Source of the DNA: Sulfuritalea sp.
Lineage (GTDB): Bacteria; Pseudomonadota; Gammaproteobacteria; Burkholderiales; Rhodocyclaceae
DNA length: 64,000 bases
Direction: 5' to 3'
Assembly (NCBI GenBank): GCA_016708585.1
Contig: JADJFK010000027.1
Span: forward strand, 1-64,000
Part shown: positions 55,287-64,000 of the stretch, in pieces
Position numbering within the stretch: position 1 is the stretch's first letter
How the letters are laid out: every line of letters starts with the position of its first letter
Position numbers and translations under genes: made by a program
Notes under the pieces: model-generated
The model's input: only the letters and a program-made list of their open reading frames with translations
Databases searched by the model: none
Told to the model about the DNA's origin: nothing

Positions 55287-55687
55287 ATGATGACCGGGCC
55301 GTGGTAGTCCTCGTCCTGAGCCGGGGCCTTGTCACCGATCTTCCCGGTCAAACCCGCCGAGCGCGTGCCGTGGTGGTCAGCCTGGATCTGCAGCACATTG
55401 GTCACGCAATCGCCGAGATTGTCATAGAACTCGTGGCCGGTTCCGAATATCTCAGTCTCGGAATAGAAGAACTGGCAACGGAAACGCTGATCGCCCACCT
55501 TGGCGACGATGAATCCCGCACCCAGTTCGTCCCAGTAAAGGGCCGGGCATGATGACGGCTCCGTGTCGCCGGGCTTGAGCAGCAGTTCGACTTCGGCTGC
55601 CTGCAGCGGAACCAGGCGACCGTAACGTTCGAGCAGGGTCTGGTTGACCAGTTGGAATTCACTGTCGGTAAAGTCCGGGATGCTCAT
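55283..55687 (-). CDS. Conserved-looking hypothetical protein
   Basis: 134 residues, acidic, soluble, starting MSIPDFTDSEFQLVNQTLLE. It has a central region (PALYWDELGAGFIVAKVGD, RFRCQFFYSETEIFGTGHEF) that looks like a folded alpha-beta domain and a charged tail. No catalytic motif seen. It is first in a three-gene transcript and is divergent from soeA with a 185 bp gap holding the soeA control region. Confidence 0.6.
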   Translation of the reverse strand: MSIPDFTDSEFQLVNQTLLERYGRLVPLQAAEVELLLKPGDTEPSSCPALYWDELGAGFIVAKVGDQRFRCQFFYSETEIFGTGHEFYDNLGDCVTNVLQIQADHHGTRSAGLTGKIGDKAPAQDEDYHGPVII

Positions 55688-55770
55688 GGGTATTCGCTTT
55701 CATGCCGGGATGGCTCATGCATGGGACGAGTAATGTACCGTGGCCGACCGACCACGGGTAATCACTGTTG

Positions 55771-55811
55771 CTTATTCAAAAATAGAAATTATCCCCTTGT
55801 GCCGCAAGGGG
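55771..55811 (+). promoter_or_regulatory. Shared upstream motif of soeA with adjoining hairpin
   Basis: CTTATTCAAAAATAGAAATT ATCCCC matches 44350-44375 upstream of sat. It continues into CCCCTTG-TGCCG-CAAGGGG (55794-55811), which may fold as a hairpin. It lies about 60-100 bp before the soeA ATG, a distance similar to sat. It is the best candidate site for a shared regulator of both sulfite-oxidising routes. Confidence 0.6.
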
Positions 55812-55872
55812 GCGAGTCGTCAGAATATCGTGGGTTTCTAATATACTCGACCGGACACGTAACGACCTCTGC

Positions 55873-58745
55873 ATGCAAGCCGTGAGCCCATCTATCCCGC
55901 CAGTTCAGGAAGTCAAGAACACCACGTGCTACATGTGCGCCTGCCGCTGCGGCATCCGCGTGCATTTGCGCGATGGCGTGGTGCGTTACATCGACGGCAA
56001 CCCCGATCACCCACTCAATAAGGGCGTGATCTGCGCCAAGGGTTCGTCGGGCATCATGAAGCAGTATTCCCCGCGCGTCTGCTGAAGCCGCTCAAGCGCA
56101 AGGCCGGGGCCGAACGCGGCGCCGGCGAGTTCGAAGAGATCGAGTGGGAAGAGGCCTTCGCCACGCTGGCCGAACGCCTGGGGAAAATCCGCGCCACCGA
56201 CCCGAAGAAATTCGCGCTGTTCACCGGCCGCGACCAGATGCAGGCGCTGACCGGCATGTTCGCGCGCCAGTTCGGCACGCCCAACTATGCGGCGCACGGC
56301 GGCTTCTGTTCGGTGAACATGGCCGCCGGCATGATCTACACCATCGGCGGTTCGTTCTGGGAATTCGGCGGGCCCGACCTCGATCGCGCCAAGCTGTTCG
56401 TCATGATCGGCACGGCGGAAGACCACCATTCCAACCCGCTGAAGATCGCGTTGTCGAAATTCAAGCGCGACGGTGGCCGTTTCATTTCGATCAATCCGGT
56501 GCGCACCGGTTACTCGGCGATCGCCGACGAATGGGTGCCGATCCGCCCGGGCACGGATGGCGCGCTGCTGCTCGCCATCATCCACGAGATCATCGCCACC
56601 GGCTTGTACGACCGGGAGTTCCTGGTCCAGTACAGCAATGCCGGGCAACTGATCAACGTCGATGAGGCCAACGACGAGTTCGGTTTTTTCGTGCGCACCG
56701 AGGTGCCGACCGAGGAAGCCTGTTACGAACCGCAGGACAAGCTGTGGTGGGACCGCAGCACCGACCGCGCGGTGGTGACGCACAGCCCGGGCGCCGATCC
56801 CTTCCTGCTCGGCGAGTTCAAGCTGCCGGACGGCACGCCGGTGAAGCCGGCTTTCCAGTTGCTGCAGGAGCGGGTCAAGGAGTACACGCCGGAGTGGGCG
56901 GCGCAGATCACCGGCATCCCGGCCGAGACCATCCGCCGCGTGGCGCATGAAATGGGCGTCACGGCGCGCGACCAGAAGATCGAGCTGCCGATCGCCTGGA
57001 CCGATTCCTGGGGCAGGGAACACGACACGGTGACCGGCAACCCGGTGGCCTTCCACGCCATGCGCGGCCTCGCCGCCCACAGCAACGGCTTCCAGACCAT
57101 ACGCGCGATGTCCATCCTGATGTCGCTGCTGGGCACCATCGACCGCCCCGGCGGATTCCGCCACAAGGCACCCTTCCCGCGGCCGATCCCGCCCTGCGCC
57201 CGCACGCCCAACGACCCGCGCGCGGTGCAGCCCAACCGTCCGCTCGACGGCATGGCGCTGGGCTGGCCCTCGGACCCGGACGACCTGTTCGTCAACGACG
57301 ACGGCAGCCCGGTGCGCATCGACAAGGCCTTCTCCTGGGAATATCCGCTGTCGGTGCACGGCCTGATGCACAACGCCATCACCAACGCCTGGCGCGGCGA
57401 TCCCTACCGCATCGACACGCTGCTGATCTTCATGGCCAACATGGCCTGGAACTCGACCATGAATGCGGTCGAAGTGCGCAAGATGCTGAATGACAAGGCC
57501 GAGGATGGCGAGTACAAGATTCCCTTCCTCGTCGTCTGCGATGCCTTCCATTCCGAGATGACGGCCTTCGCCGACCTGATCCTGCCCGACACGACCTACC
57601 TCGAACGCCACGATGTGATGTCCATGCTCGACCGGCCGATCTCGGAGTTCGACGGTCCGGTGGATTCGGTGCGCGTCCCGGTGGTCCCGGTCTCGGGCGA
57701 CTGCAAGCCTTTCCAGGAAGTGCTGATCGAACTCGGCACGCGCCTCAAGCTGCCGGCCTTCGTCACGAAGGAAGGAGAGCGCAAGTTCCGCGACTATCCC
57801 GACTTTGTGGTGAATTGGGAATCCGAGCCCGGCTCCGGCATCGGCTTCCTCGCCGGCTGGAGAGGGAAGGGCGGAGAGAAATCGCTGCGCGGCGAACCGA
57901 ACCCGAACCAGTGGGAGATGTACAAGAAGAACAACTGCGTCTTCCATTACGAACTGCCGAAGTCCTACCAGTACATGCGCAACTGGAACAAGGGCTACCT
58001 CGAATGGTCGCAGCGCAACCGCATCACGCGCTATGCCGAGCCGATCCTCATTCACATTTATTCCGAGGTGCTGCAACGCTTCCGTGCCGCCGCACAGGGC
58101 AAGGGCTTCTCGCGCCGGCCGCCGGAAGCGCTGAAGAAGCGCGTCGAGACCTATTTCGACCCGCTGCCTTTCTATTACGATCCGCTCGAAGCCCAGGTCA
58201 CCGACAAGCACCAGTATCCTCTGGCGGCCGTGACGCAGCGACCGATGGCGATGTACCACTCCTGGGATTCGCAGAACGCCTGGCTGCGCCAGATCCATAC
58301 CCACAACTACCTTTACGTCAATGCGCAGACCGCCCAGCGTCAGGGCATCGATGACGGCGACTGGATCTGGGTCGAGTCGCAATGGGGCAAGGTCAAGTGC
58401 ATGGCACGCCACTCCGAGGCCGTGGAACCCGGCACGGTATGGACCTGGAACGCGATCGGCAAGGCGGCCGGAGCCTGGAACCTGACGCCCGACGCCAACG
58501 AGTCGCAGAAGGGCTTTTTGCTCAACCACCTGATCTCGGAGGAACTGCCATCGGGTGCGGCACGGATTTCCAATTCCGATCCGATCACCGGCCAGGCCGC
58601 GTGGTACGACGTGCGGGTGAAGATATATAAAGTCGGCGCCGGCGAGACGGCGATTACGTCGCCGCAGTTCGAGACCATGAAGCCTTATCCGGGCATGAAG
58701 GCGCGCAGCAGCATCCTGGCCTACCTGGGAATCAAGGCGAAATGA
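55873..58745 (+). pseudogene. soeA: SoeA molybdopterin subunit of sulfite:quinone oxidoreductase, frameshifted
   Basis: The first 70 codons encode the [4Fe-4S] motif CYMCACRCGIRVH and VICAKGSSGIMKQYSP, then run into a stop at 56083. Adding one base near 56072 (CCG-GCG) restores the reading RLLKPLKRKAGAERG and joins the long frame that continues to 58745 (about 957 residues). Bis-MGD cofactor regions are intact: TGRDQMQALTGMF, ISINPVRTGYSAIADEW, and the C-terminal domain. SoeABC oxidises sulfite to sulfate at the inner membrane's cytoplasmic side. The one-base loss could be a real mutation or an error in GC-rich sequence. SoeB and SoeC look intact and follow with an ATGA overlap. Confidence 0.88.
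58629..58654 (+). repeat. REP-like repeat copy inside soeA
   Basis: AAAGTCGGCGCCGGCGAGAC GGCGAT near the 3' end reads in frame as KVGAGETAI, about 35 residues before the stop. The frame is kept. Confidence 0.75.
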
Positions 58746-59473
58746 CGCAACTGGCTCTGGTGATAGACCTCAACGTCTGCGTCGGCTGCCAGGCCTGCGT
58801 GACCTCCTGCAAGGAGTGGAACACCTCCGGGGAAGCGGGGCCGATGGGCGACCAGAATCCCTACGGCGCCGATCCGACCGGCACCTTCTTCAATCGTGTG
58901 CAGACCTTCGAGGTCGGCGAGTTCCCCAATACCGAGACGGTGCATTTCCCCAAGTCCTGCCTGCACTGCGAAGACCCACCCTGCGTTCCGGTGTGCCCGA
59001 CGGGCGCTTCCTACAAGCGCAAGGAGGACGGCATCGTCCTCGTCGATTACGACAAGTGCATCGGCTGCAAGTACTGCTCCTGGGCCTGCCCCTACGGCGC
59101 GCGCGAGCTCGACGAGCAGCAGCAGGTGATGAAGAAATGCACGCTGTGCGTCGATCGCATCTACGACATGACCATGGCCGAAGCCGATCGCAAGCCGTCC
59201 TGCGTCAAGGCCTGCCCGACCTCGGCGCGCCTGTTCGGGGACGTGCACGATCCTGAATCCGCGGTCTCGATCGCCATTCGCGAAAGCGGTGGTTATGCCC
59301 TGATGCCCGAATGGGGCACGCATCCGGCCAACCACTACCTGCCGCGGCGCAAGACCCGGATCAAGATCCACGAGGACGAACTCGAGCGCGCCGACAACCC
59401 GCTCAAGGTCGATCGCCAGTTGCCCAAGCCGGCCATGAGCGAGCCGACCCTCGACGACGTCACCACCTGGTAA
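58742..59473 (+). CDS. soeB: SoeB iron-sulfur subunit
   Basis: 243 residues with four [4Fe-4S] motifs: CVGCQACVTSCKEW, CLHCEDPPCVPVCPTG, CIGCKYCSWACPYG and CTLCVDRIYDM with CVKACPTSAR. This is the DmsB-like electron-transfer subunit between SoeA and the membrane anchor. Its ATG overlaps the soeA stop (ATGA), so coupling is likely. Length is normal. Confidence 0.95.
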   Translation: MTQLALVIDLNVCVGCQACVTSCKEWNTSGEAGPMGDQNPYGADPTGTFFNRVQTFEVGEFPNTETVHFPKSCLHCEDPPCVPVCPTGASYKRKEDGIVLVDYDKCIGCKYCSWACPYGARELDEQQQVMKKCTLCVDRIYDMTMAEADRKPSCVKACPTSARLFGDVHDPESAVSIAIRESGGYALMPEWGTHPANHYLPRRKTRIKIHEDELERADNPLKVDRQLPKPAMSEPTLDDVTTW

Positions 59474-59484
59474 GCGGACACGAC

Positions 59485-60462
59485 ATGCATCCCGCGTTCT
59501 CGGTCATCTTCCTCACAACCCTGATCGGCGCCGCCCAGGGCCTGTTCCTCGCCTTGTTCACCGCACAGTCCTACGCCGCCTTCAAACTGCTGCCGCAGCC
59601 GGATGCCCATGCCTTCTACGGTCAGGGCAGCCTGCTGGCGCTGGTTCTGCTGGTCGCAGGACTGGCGGCTTCGTTCTTCCACCTCGGACATCCCGAGCGC
59701 GCCTGGCGCGCCGCGGCCAAATGGCGCACGTCGTGGTTGTCGCGCGAGGTGATCGTGCTGCCGGCTTTCATGGGCGTGGTCTTTCTCTATGGCCTGGCGC
59801 ACTGGCTGGACTGGCACCCGGTACTGATGACCCTGCCCGGCGGGCTGCCCGTCGATCCCAGCGCCATCCTCGGCGTCGCGGGTACCGTGCTCGCCTTCGC
59901 CCTGTTCGTCTGCACGGCGATGATCTACGCCTGCCTCAAGTTCCTCGCCGAATGGCACTCGCCGCTGACCGTCATCAATTACATCCTGCTCGGCGGCGCC
60001 TCGGGATTTACGCTGGCCGCCGCCTTCGCCGCCGCGACGGCGCCGGAACTGGTCGGCTTCCTCGCCGGCTGGGCAGCCATCATCACCCTGCTCGGACTGT
60101 TGAGCCGCGGTGCGTCCCTGATTCGCAACGCACGCCTCAAGCCGAAATCGACGCTGCAGACCGCCATCGGCATCAAGCACCCGAAGATCGTGCAGAAAAC
60201 CCAGGGCTTCATGGGCGGCAGTTTCAACACCCGCGAGTTCTTTCACGGCCGGCCGGTGGCGGTGCTGCGCGGGGTGAAGTGGTTTTTCATTCTGGGTGTG
60301 TTCCTGGTTCCGCTTCCGCTGCTTCTGGCCGGCATGCAGGGAGGCGTCGCACTTCTGGCGGGGGCTTTTGCCATGCAGTATCTGGGCCTCCTGGCCGAGC
60401 GCTGGTATTTCTTCGCCCAGGCCAATCATCCGCAAAATCTGTATTACCAGTCCATTGCCTGA
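59485..60462 (+). CDS. soeC: SoeC membrane anchor subunit
   Basis: 325 residues, about eight membrane helices, DmsC/NrfD type. FHLGHPERAWRAAAKWRTSW is the well-kept loop of the family. It passes electrons from sulfite oxidation to the quinone pool. The ATG at 59485 (MHPAFSVIFLTTLIG) is chosen over longer frames because it begins with the first helix. It closes the soeABC transcript before tusA. Confidence 0.92.
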   Translation: MHPAFSVIFLTTLIGAAQGLFLALFTAQSYAAFKLLPQPDAHAFYGQGSLLALVLLVAGLAASFFHLGHPERAWRAAAKWRTSWLSREVIVLPAFMGVVFLYGLAHWLDWHPVLMTLPGGLPVDPSAILGVAGTVLAFALFVCTAMIYACLKFLAEWHSPLTVINYILLGGASGFTLAAAFAAATAPELVGFLAGWAAIITLLGLLSRGASLIRNARLKPKSTLQTAIGIKHPKIVQKTQGFMGGSFNTREFFHGRPVAVLRGVKWFFILGVFLVPLPLLLAGMQGGVALLAGAFAMQYLGLLAERWYFFAQANHPQNLYYQSIA

Positions 60463-60553
60463 GACCTGTTGTCGCCAAGGGTCTTTAGGCATATCATTGT
60501 TTGCTAAAGTACCAAGCCCTAGCACCATAACCATTCACAAGAGAGGAAAACGC

Positions 60554-60781
60554 ATGAACTTCGACAAGGAACTCGACGCTCGCGGACTTAACTGCCCGCT
60601 TCCCATCCTGCGCGCCAAGAAGTCGCTGGCCGAACTCCAGTCGGGTCAGGTGCTGCGCATCATCGCTACCGATCCCGGCTCGGTGAAGGATTTCGCCGCG
60701 TTTGCCAAACAGACCGGCAATGAACTCCTGGCGAGCTCCGAAAAAGACAAGGAATTCGAATTTTTCATGAAGCGCAAATAA
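60554..60781 (+). CDS. tusA: TusA sulfurtransferase
   Basis: 75 residues. The CPxP motif is in ARGLNCPLPILRAKKSL, with the active Cys, and the C-terminal FFMKRK follows DPGSVKDFAAFAKQTGNEL. TusA carries persulfide sulfur in the cytoplasm and in sulfur oxidisers feeds Dsr or sHdr paths. Its partner DsrE2 lies 200 bp downstream. A strong palindrome after the gene ends the transcript. Confidence 0.94.
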   Translation: MNFDKELDARGLNCPLPILRAKKSLAELQSGQVLRIIATDPGSVKDFAAFAKQTGNELLASSEKDKEFEFFMKRK

Positions 60782-60795
60782 GCATTGCCCGCTCC

Positions 60796-60830
60796 CGACA
60801 CGACCTGCCCGCGGGCAGGTCGTGTCGTTT
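60796..60830 (+). terminator. Palindromic terminator after tusA
   Basis: CGACACGACCTGCCC and GGGCAGGTCGTGTCG, perfect 15-base arms with GC between them, then TTT. It could act on both strands. Confidence 0.85.
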
Positions 60831-60978
60831 ACGGCAGGGCGGGCTCCCTGCGCGACGTTTCGCACCGGCTGCGTGAGGAATCACTGGTCGCTATAGGGCT
60901 ATAGAAAAAATCGTCTGGTTGCTGCACTGCGGTTTATAAGACTATTCGAACTTGGTCATACGGACTTGGAGCAGCGAC

Positions 60979-61593
60979 ATGGGTGCCATCCCCGAAATTG
61001 CAAACATCGACGAGCTGGTCAATCGTCGCCTGGAAGAACTGCTGCCGCAGAAGCTGGAAGAAGCGCTGCGCAGCCGCGAGGAATCGAAGACGCCTTCGAT
61101 GGCCATCATCGCCACCCGCGGCACGCTGGACTGGGCCTACCCGCCCTTCATCCTCGGCTCCACGGCCGCCGCGCTGGGCTGGGACGTGTCGATCTTCTTT
61201 ACCTTCTACGGCCTCAACCTGCTGAAGAAGGACGTCTCCGACCTCAAGGTGAGCCCGCTCGGCAACCCCGGCATGCCGATGAAAATGCCTTTCGGGCCGG
61301 AGTGGTTCAAGGGCATCAACTGGAACATTCCCAACATCGTGCAGGCCGGCGTGCCGGGTTTCGAGAACGTGGCCACGATGCTGATGCAGCAGACCATCAA
61401 GAACAACGGCGTCGCCACCATCGAAGAGTTGCGCGGCCTTTCGCAGGAGGCCGACGTCAAGTTCATCGCCTGCCAGATGACGGTCGACCTGTTCGGCTTC
61501 AACCACGACGACTTCATTCCCGGCCTCGACTTCGCCGGCGCGGCGACCTTCCTGCCGGTCGCGCAGAAGGCCGATGTCAGCCTGTTCATGTAG
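60979..61593 (+). CDS. dsrE2: DsrE2-like sulfurtransferase
   Basis: 204 residues. The DsrE/F/H-like fold shows in SMAIIATRGTLDWAYPPFIL and GWDVSIFFTFYGL; the candidate catalytic Cys is in VKFIACQMTVDLFGF. A hydrophobic central region suggests membrane association. DsrE2 proteins pass sulfur to or from TusA, and their genes usually adjoin. The dsrE2 gene here has its own AT-rich leader (60900-60970). Confidence 0.88.
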   Translation: MGAIPEIANIDELVNRRLEELLPQKLEEALRSREESKTPSMAIIATRGTLDWAYPPFILGSTAAALGWDVSIFFTFYGLNLLKKDVSDLKVSPLGNPGMPMKMPFGPEWFKGINWNIPNIVQAGVPGFENVATMLMQQTIKNNGVATIEELRGLSQEADVKFIACQMTVDLFGFNHDDFIPGLDFAGAATFLPVAQKADVSLFM

Positions 61594-61704
61594 CCGGAAC
61601 GCAACAAAAGTCCGGGCGACCAATTCGTTTGGCTGGACTTCTTGAATAACTTTAGTTTAGGTTTATAACTCGTTGAAATTCATGGATTCAAGGGAGGCCT
61701 CACA

Positions 61705-62979
61705 ATGAAACTGAAAAAAATCGCAGCACTCATCGCCCTTGCCGGCCTGTCCGGCTCGGCTTTTGCCACCAACGGCTATTTCCCCCACGGCTACGGCATG
61801 AAGGCCAAGGGCATGGGCGGTGTCGGCATTGCCTACGGCCAGGACGCGATGGCGGCTGCCATCAACCCCGCCAACATGGTGCTGGTCGGCAATCGCTGGG
61901 ATGCCGGCGTCGATTATTTCCGCCCGCAGCGCGAGGCGTCGATCACGGGGAGCGGTTTCGGCGGGTTCTTCGACGGCAAGTTCGATGGCAATAGCTCGGA
62001 AAATTATTTCGTGCCCGAGTTCGGCTACAACAAGATGATTGCCAACAACATGTCGCTGGGCGTCTCGGTCTACGGCAATGGTGGCATGGCGACCGATTAC
62101 AAAAACAATCCGTTTGCCAAGTACGCTCCTCCTGGATTGGGTGTGAGTGAGCATGCCGGTGTCGATCTGGCCCAGCTGATGATTGCCCCCACCTGGTCCT
62201 ACAAGCTGAACGAGAATCACGCGATCGGCGTCAGCCTCAAGATTGCGTATCAGCGTTTCGAGGCCTTTGGCATCCAGCCTTTTGGCGGCATATCGAGCGA
62301 CTTCACCAAGCTGACCAACAATGGTCACGACAGTTCCTGGGGTTGGGGCATCGGGATCGGCTGGACCGGGCAGATCACCCCGACCGTTAAACTGGGTGCG
62401 ACCTACCAGTCGAAGACAAAGATGCAAGAACTCGACGACTACAAGGGCCTGTTTGCCGAAAAGGGCGGCTTCGACATTCCCGAGAATTACGGCATCGGCA
62501 TGTCCTGGCAGGCGACACCCCAGTTGGTGATCGCTGCCGATGTGACGCAAATCAACTTCGGCAAGATCAACTCGGTGGGAAATCCCCTGCGCTTCCCTCC
62601 CGGCCCCGGCCAACTGCTGGGCAACAGCAATGGTTCGGGTTTTGGCTGGGATGACATGACGGTCTACAAGATCGGCGTCGCCTATGACCTGAACAAGGAA
62701 TGGACGCTGCGTGCCGGCTATAACCATGGCGATCAGCCGATCCCAAGCAGCCAGACCTTCTTCAACATCCTGGCACCCGCGACTGTCGAGGATCACCTGA
62801 CCCTCGGCGCCACCTGGCGCCTGGCGAGCGGCGGCGAGGTGACCTTCGCCTACATGCACGCCTTCGAGGAGACGGTCAAGGGCTCCGGTTCGATTCCGGC
62901 GGGTTTCTTCGGTGGCGGCAATGCCAATCTCAAGATGTACGAGGATTCCTTCGGCGTTTCCTACGGCGTCAAGTTCTAA
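61705..62979 (+). CDS. OmpP1/FadL-family outer membrane protein
   Basis: 424 residues. A signal peptide (MKLKKIAALIALAGLSGSAFA) precedes the FadL N-terminal hatch TNGYFPHGYGMKAKGMGGVG and a series of amphipathic beta strands; it ends with aromatic FGVSYGVKF as an outer membrane barrel should. FadL proteins let hydrophobic compounds through the outer membrane. In this place it might serve long-chain fatty acids, aromatics or elemental sulfur compounds; no sequence feature decides. A terminator follows. Confidence 0.88.
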   Translation: MKLKKIAALIALAGLSGSAFATNGYFPHGYGMKAKGMGGVGIAYGQDAMAAAINPANMVLVGNRWDAGVDYFRPQREASITGSGFGGFFDGKFDGNSSENYFVPEFGYNKMIANNMSLGVSVYGNGGMATDYKNNPFAKYAPPGLGVSEHAGVDLAQLMIAPTWSYKLNENHAIGVSLKIAYQRFEAFGIQPFGGISSDFTKLTNNGHDSSWGWGIGIGWTGQITPTVKLGATYQSKTKMQELDDYKGLFAEKGGFDIPENYGIGMSWQATPQLVIAADVTQINFGKINSVGNPLRFPPGPGQLLGNSNGSGFGWDDMTVYKIGVAYDLNKEWTLRAGYNHGDQPIPSSQTFFNILAPATVEDHLTLGATWRLASGGEVTFAYMHAFEETVKGSGSIPAGFFGGGNANLKMYEDSFGVSYGVKF

Positions 62980-63029
62980 GGATTGCCTCGACGGTCGTTC
63001 GGTATCAAGCGGCCAGGCGTAGATCTGAC

Positions 63030-63063
63030 AAAACGGGGCTGGGTAACCAGCCCCGTTTTATTT
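63030..63063 (+). terminator. Intrinsic terminator after the FadL gene
   Basis: AAAACGGGGCTGG-GTAA-CCAGCCCCGTTTT followed by ATTT. Perfect 13-base arms, good T-run. Confidence 0.9.
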
Positions 63064-63097
63064 GAATCAATTGAATAAAAAATCTCGGAGGAAATAC

Positions 63098-64000
63098 ATG
63101 TCGCAACTGGTTAAATTGCTGGGCGCTCTGGCCTTTTCGCTTTGCGCAAGCGTGGCATCCGCCCAGGATGCCGTTCTGAAGCCCTTCGTGCTGGGTTCGA
63201 AAGGCGCGGGGGATCTGGCGCAGAAAGTCGAGGCGACCAAGGCCGCGCTGACCAAGGCCGGCTTCACCGTGGCTGGCAGCTATAGCCCCTATGCCAATAC
63301 CACCATCGTCGTTGTGACCAACGACGAGCTGAAAAGCACCGCGGCGAAATCGGAACACGGTGGTTTCGGCGCCGCGCAGCGCATCTCCATCGTCAAGGTC
63401 AAGGACGAAGTGCAGGTGGCTTACACCAACCCTGCCTATTGGGCCAACATCTACCGCATGGCCGGTGAACTGAAGGACACCGCGGCCAAGCTGCAGGCGG
63501 CGCTGGGCAAGGTGGAGGAGTTCGGCGCAAAGGGCATCACCGCCGCCCAGCTGCGCAAATACCACTACAAGATGATGATGCCCTACTTCGACGATCCCGA
63601 TCCGCTCGTGATGCATGCGAGCCACGAAGAGGCCGTCAAGCAGGTCGAGGCCGGGCTGGCCGCCGGGAAGCAGGGGGTGACCAGGGTTTACCGCGTGGAC
63701 ATTCCCGGCAAAAAGGAAGTCCTGTTCGGCGTGGCCATGAAGGGCGCCACGGAGAAGGACAAGTTCATCGATGACAAGTTCATCATGAGCGAGATCGACT
63801 TCAAGGATGTCAAGTCGGCCGCGCACCTGCCCTACGAAATCCTAGTGGTTGACCGCCGCGTATTCGCCCTGTCGGCAAGGTTCCGCATCGCGGCGAGCTT
63901 CCCCGACCTGTCGATGATGGGCGAGAACAGCTTCATGCGCATCATGGAGTCCCCGGACGCCATCAAGAAGGCCCTGGCCTATACCGCCGGCGACAAGGAC
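63098..64000 (+). CDS. Secreted DUF302-domain protein, incomplete at window end
   Basis: 301 codons are open to the last base. A signal peptide (MSQLVKLLGALAFSLCASVA, cleaved at about residue 22) precedes the mature protein. Two similar regions are visible (VEATKAALTKAGFTVAGSYS and later), suggesting a DUF302 fold; I place it there by pattern, not by search. Preceded by CGGAGGAAA. It likely shares expression control with the FadL gene or follows it. Substrate unknown. Confidence 0.7.
   Translation, partial: MSQLVKLLGALAFSLCASVASAQDAVLKPFVLGSKGAGDLAQKVEATKAALTKAGFTVAGSYSPYANTTIVVVTNDELKSTAAKSEHGGFGAAQRISIVKVKDEVQVAYTNPAYWANIYRMAGELKDTAAKLQAALGKVEEFGAKGITAAQLRKYHYKMMMPYFDDPDPLVMHASHEEAVKQVEAGLAAGKQGVTRVYRVDIPGKKEVLFGVAMKGATEKDKFIDDKFIMSEIDFKDVKSAAHLPYEILVVDRRVFALSARFRIAASFPDLSMMGENSFMRIMESPDAIKKALAYTAGDKD

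Overview
The window looks like a chromosomal segment of a GC-rich betaproteobacterium, probably a Rhodocyclales or Sulfuritalea/Sterolibacterium-type organism that oxidises sulfur compounds and degrades aromatics. The support is protein family content: a phenylacetate Paa lower pathway, a reverse-type Apr/Qmo sulfite oxidation system, SoeABC, and type IV pilus genes. The genus is inference. I see no rRNA, tRNA or CRISPR array.

Layout. At 0.1-1.0 kb a VapBC-like toxin-antitoxin pair sits between two direct repeats. At 1.0-2.8 kb are a TonB-like gene and an ankyrin gene. At 2.9-9.6 kb is an aromatic-degradation operon (MBL-fold protein, FAD monooxygenase, DUF2783, VOC protein, FAH-family hydrolase) with maiA nearby and a FimV-like gene pointing against it. 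At 9.6-15.7 kb are msrA, a decayed methyltransferase, paaJ-paaI-paaG, and the divergent paaN-paaY. At 15.7-19.6 kb are glpK and sucCD.

The most unusual block is 19.8-35.3 kb. It encodes in order a CHASE2 Ser/Thr kinase, a PP2C phosphatase, a double-FHA protein, a CHASE2 adenylate cyclase, an MBL-fold cyclic-nucleotide phosphodiesterase-like protein, a cNMP-binding/rhodanese protein, a GAF-containing PilB/GspE ATPase, a GAF/HD-GYP protein and a TPR-GT41 (OGT-like) glycosyltransferase. It ends with a very short type IV pilin behind a sigma-54 promoter, followed by a secreted globular partner. This reads as a signalling cassette that may control a split-pilin pilus. At 35.4-44.2 kb two paralogous polytopic membrane proteins bracket an ABC-2 exporter, a TPR-like membrane-anchored protein, a GtrA protein and a FAD-dependent UGM-like protein: a probable surface-polysaccharide or glycosylation locus.

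The 44.4-64 kb block is a sulfur island. Sat-AprBA points right; QmoA-QmoB-HdrC-HdrB points left towards it. Further right are SoeABC, TusA, DsrE2, a FadL porin and a DUF302 protein that runs off the end. The soeA reading frame is broken by one missing base near its start. Sat and soeA share a long upstream motif. A palindromic REP-like repeat of about 25 bp recurs at eleven loci across the window, three of them inside coding sequences.
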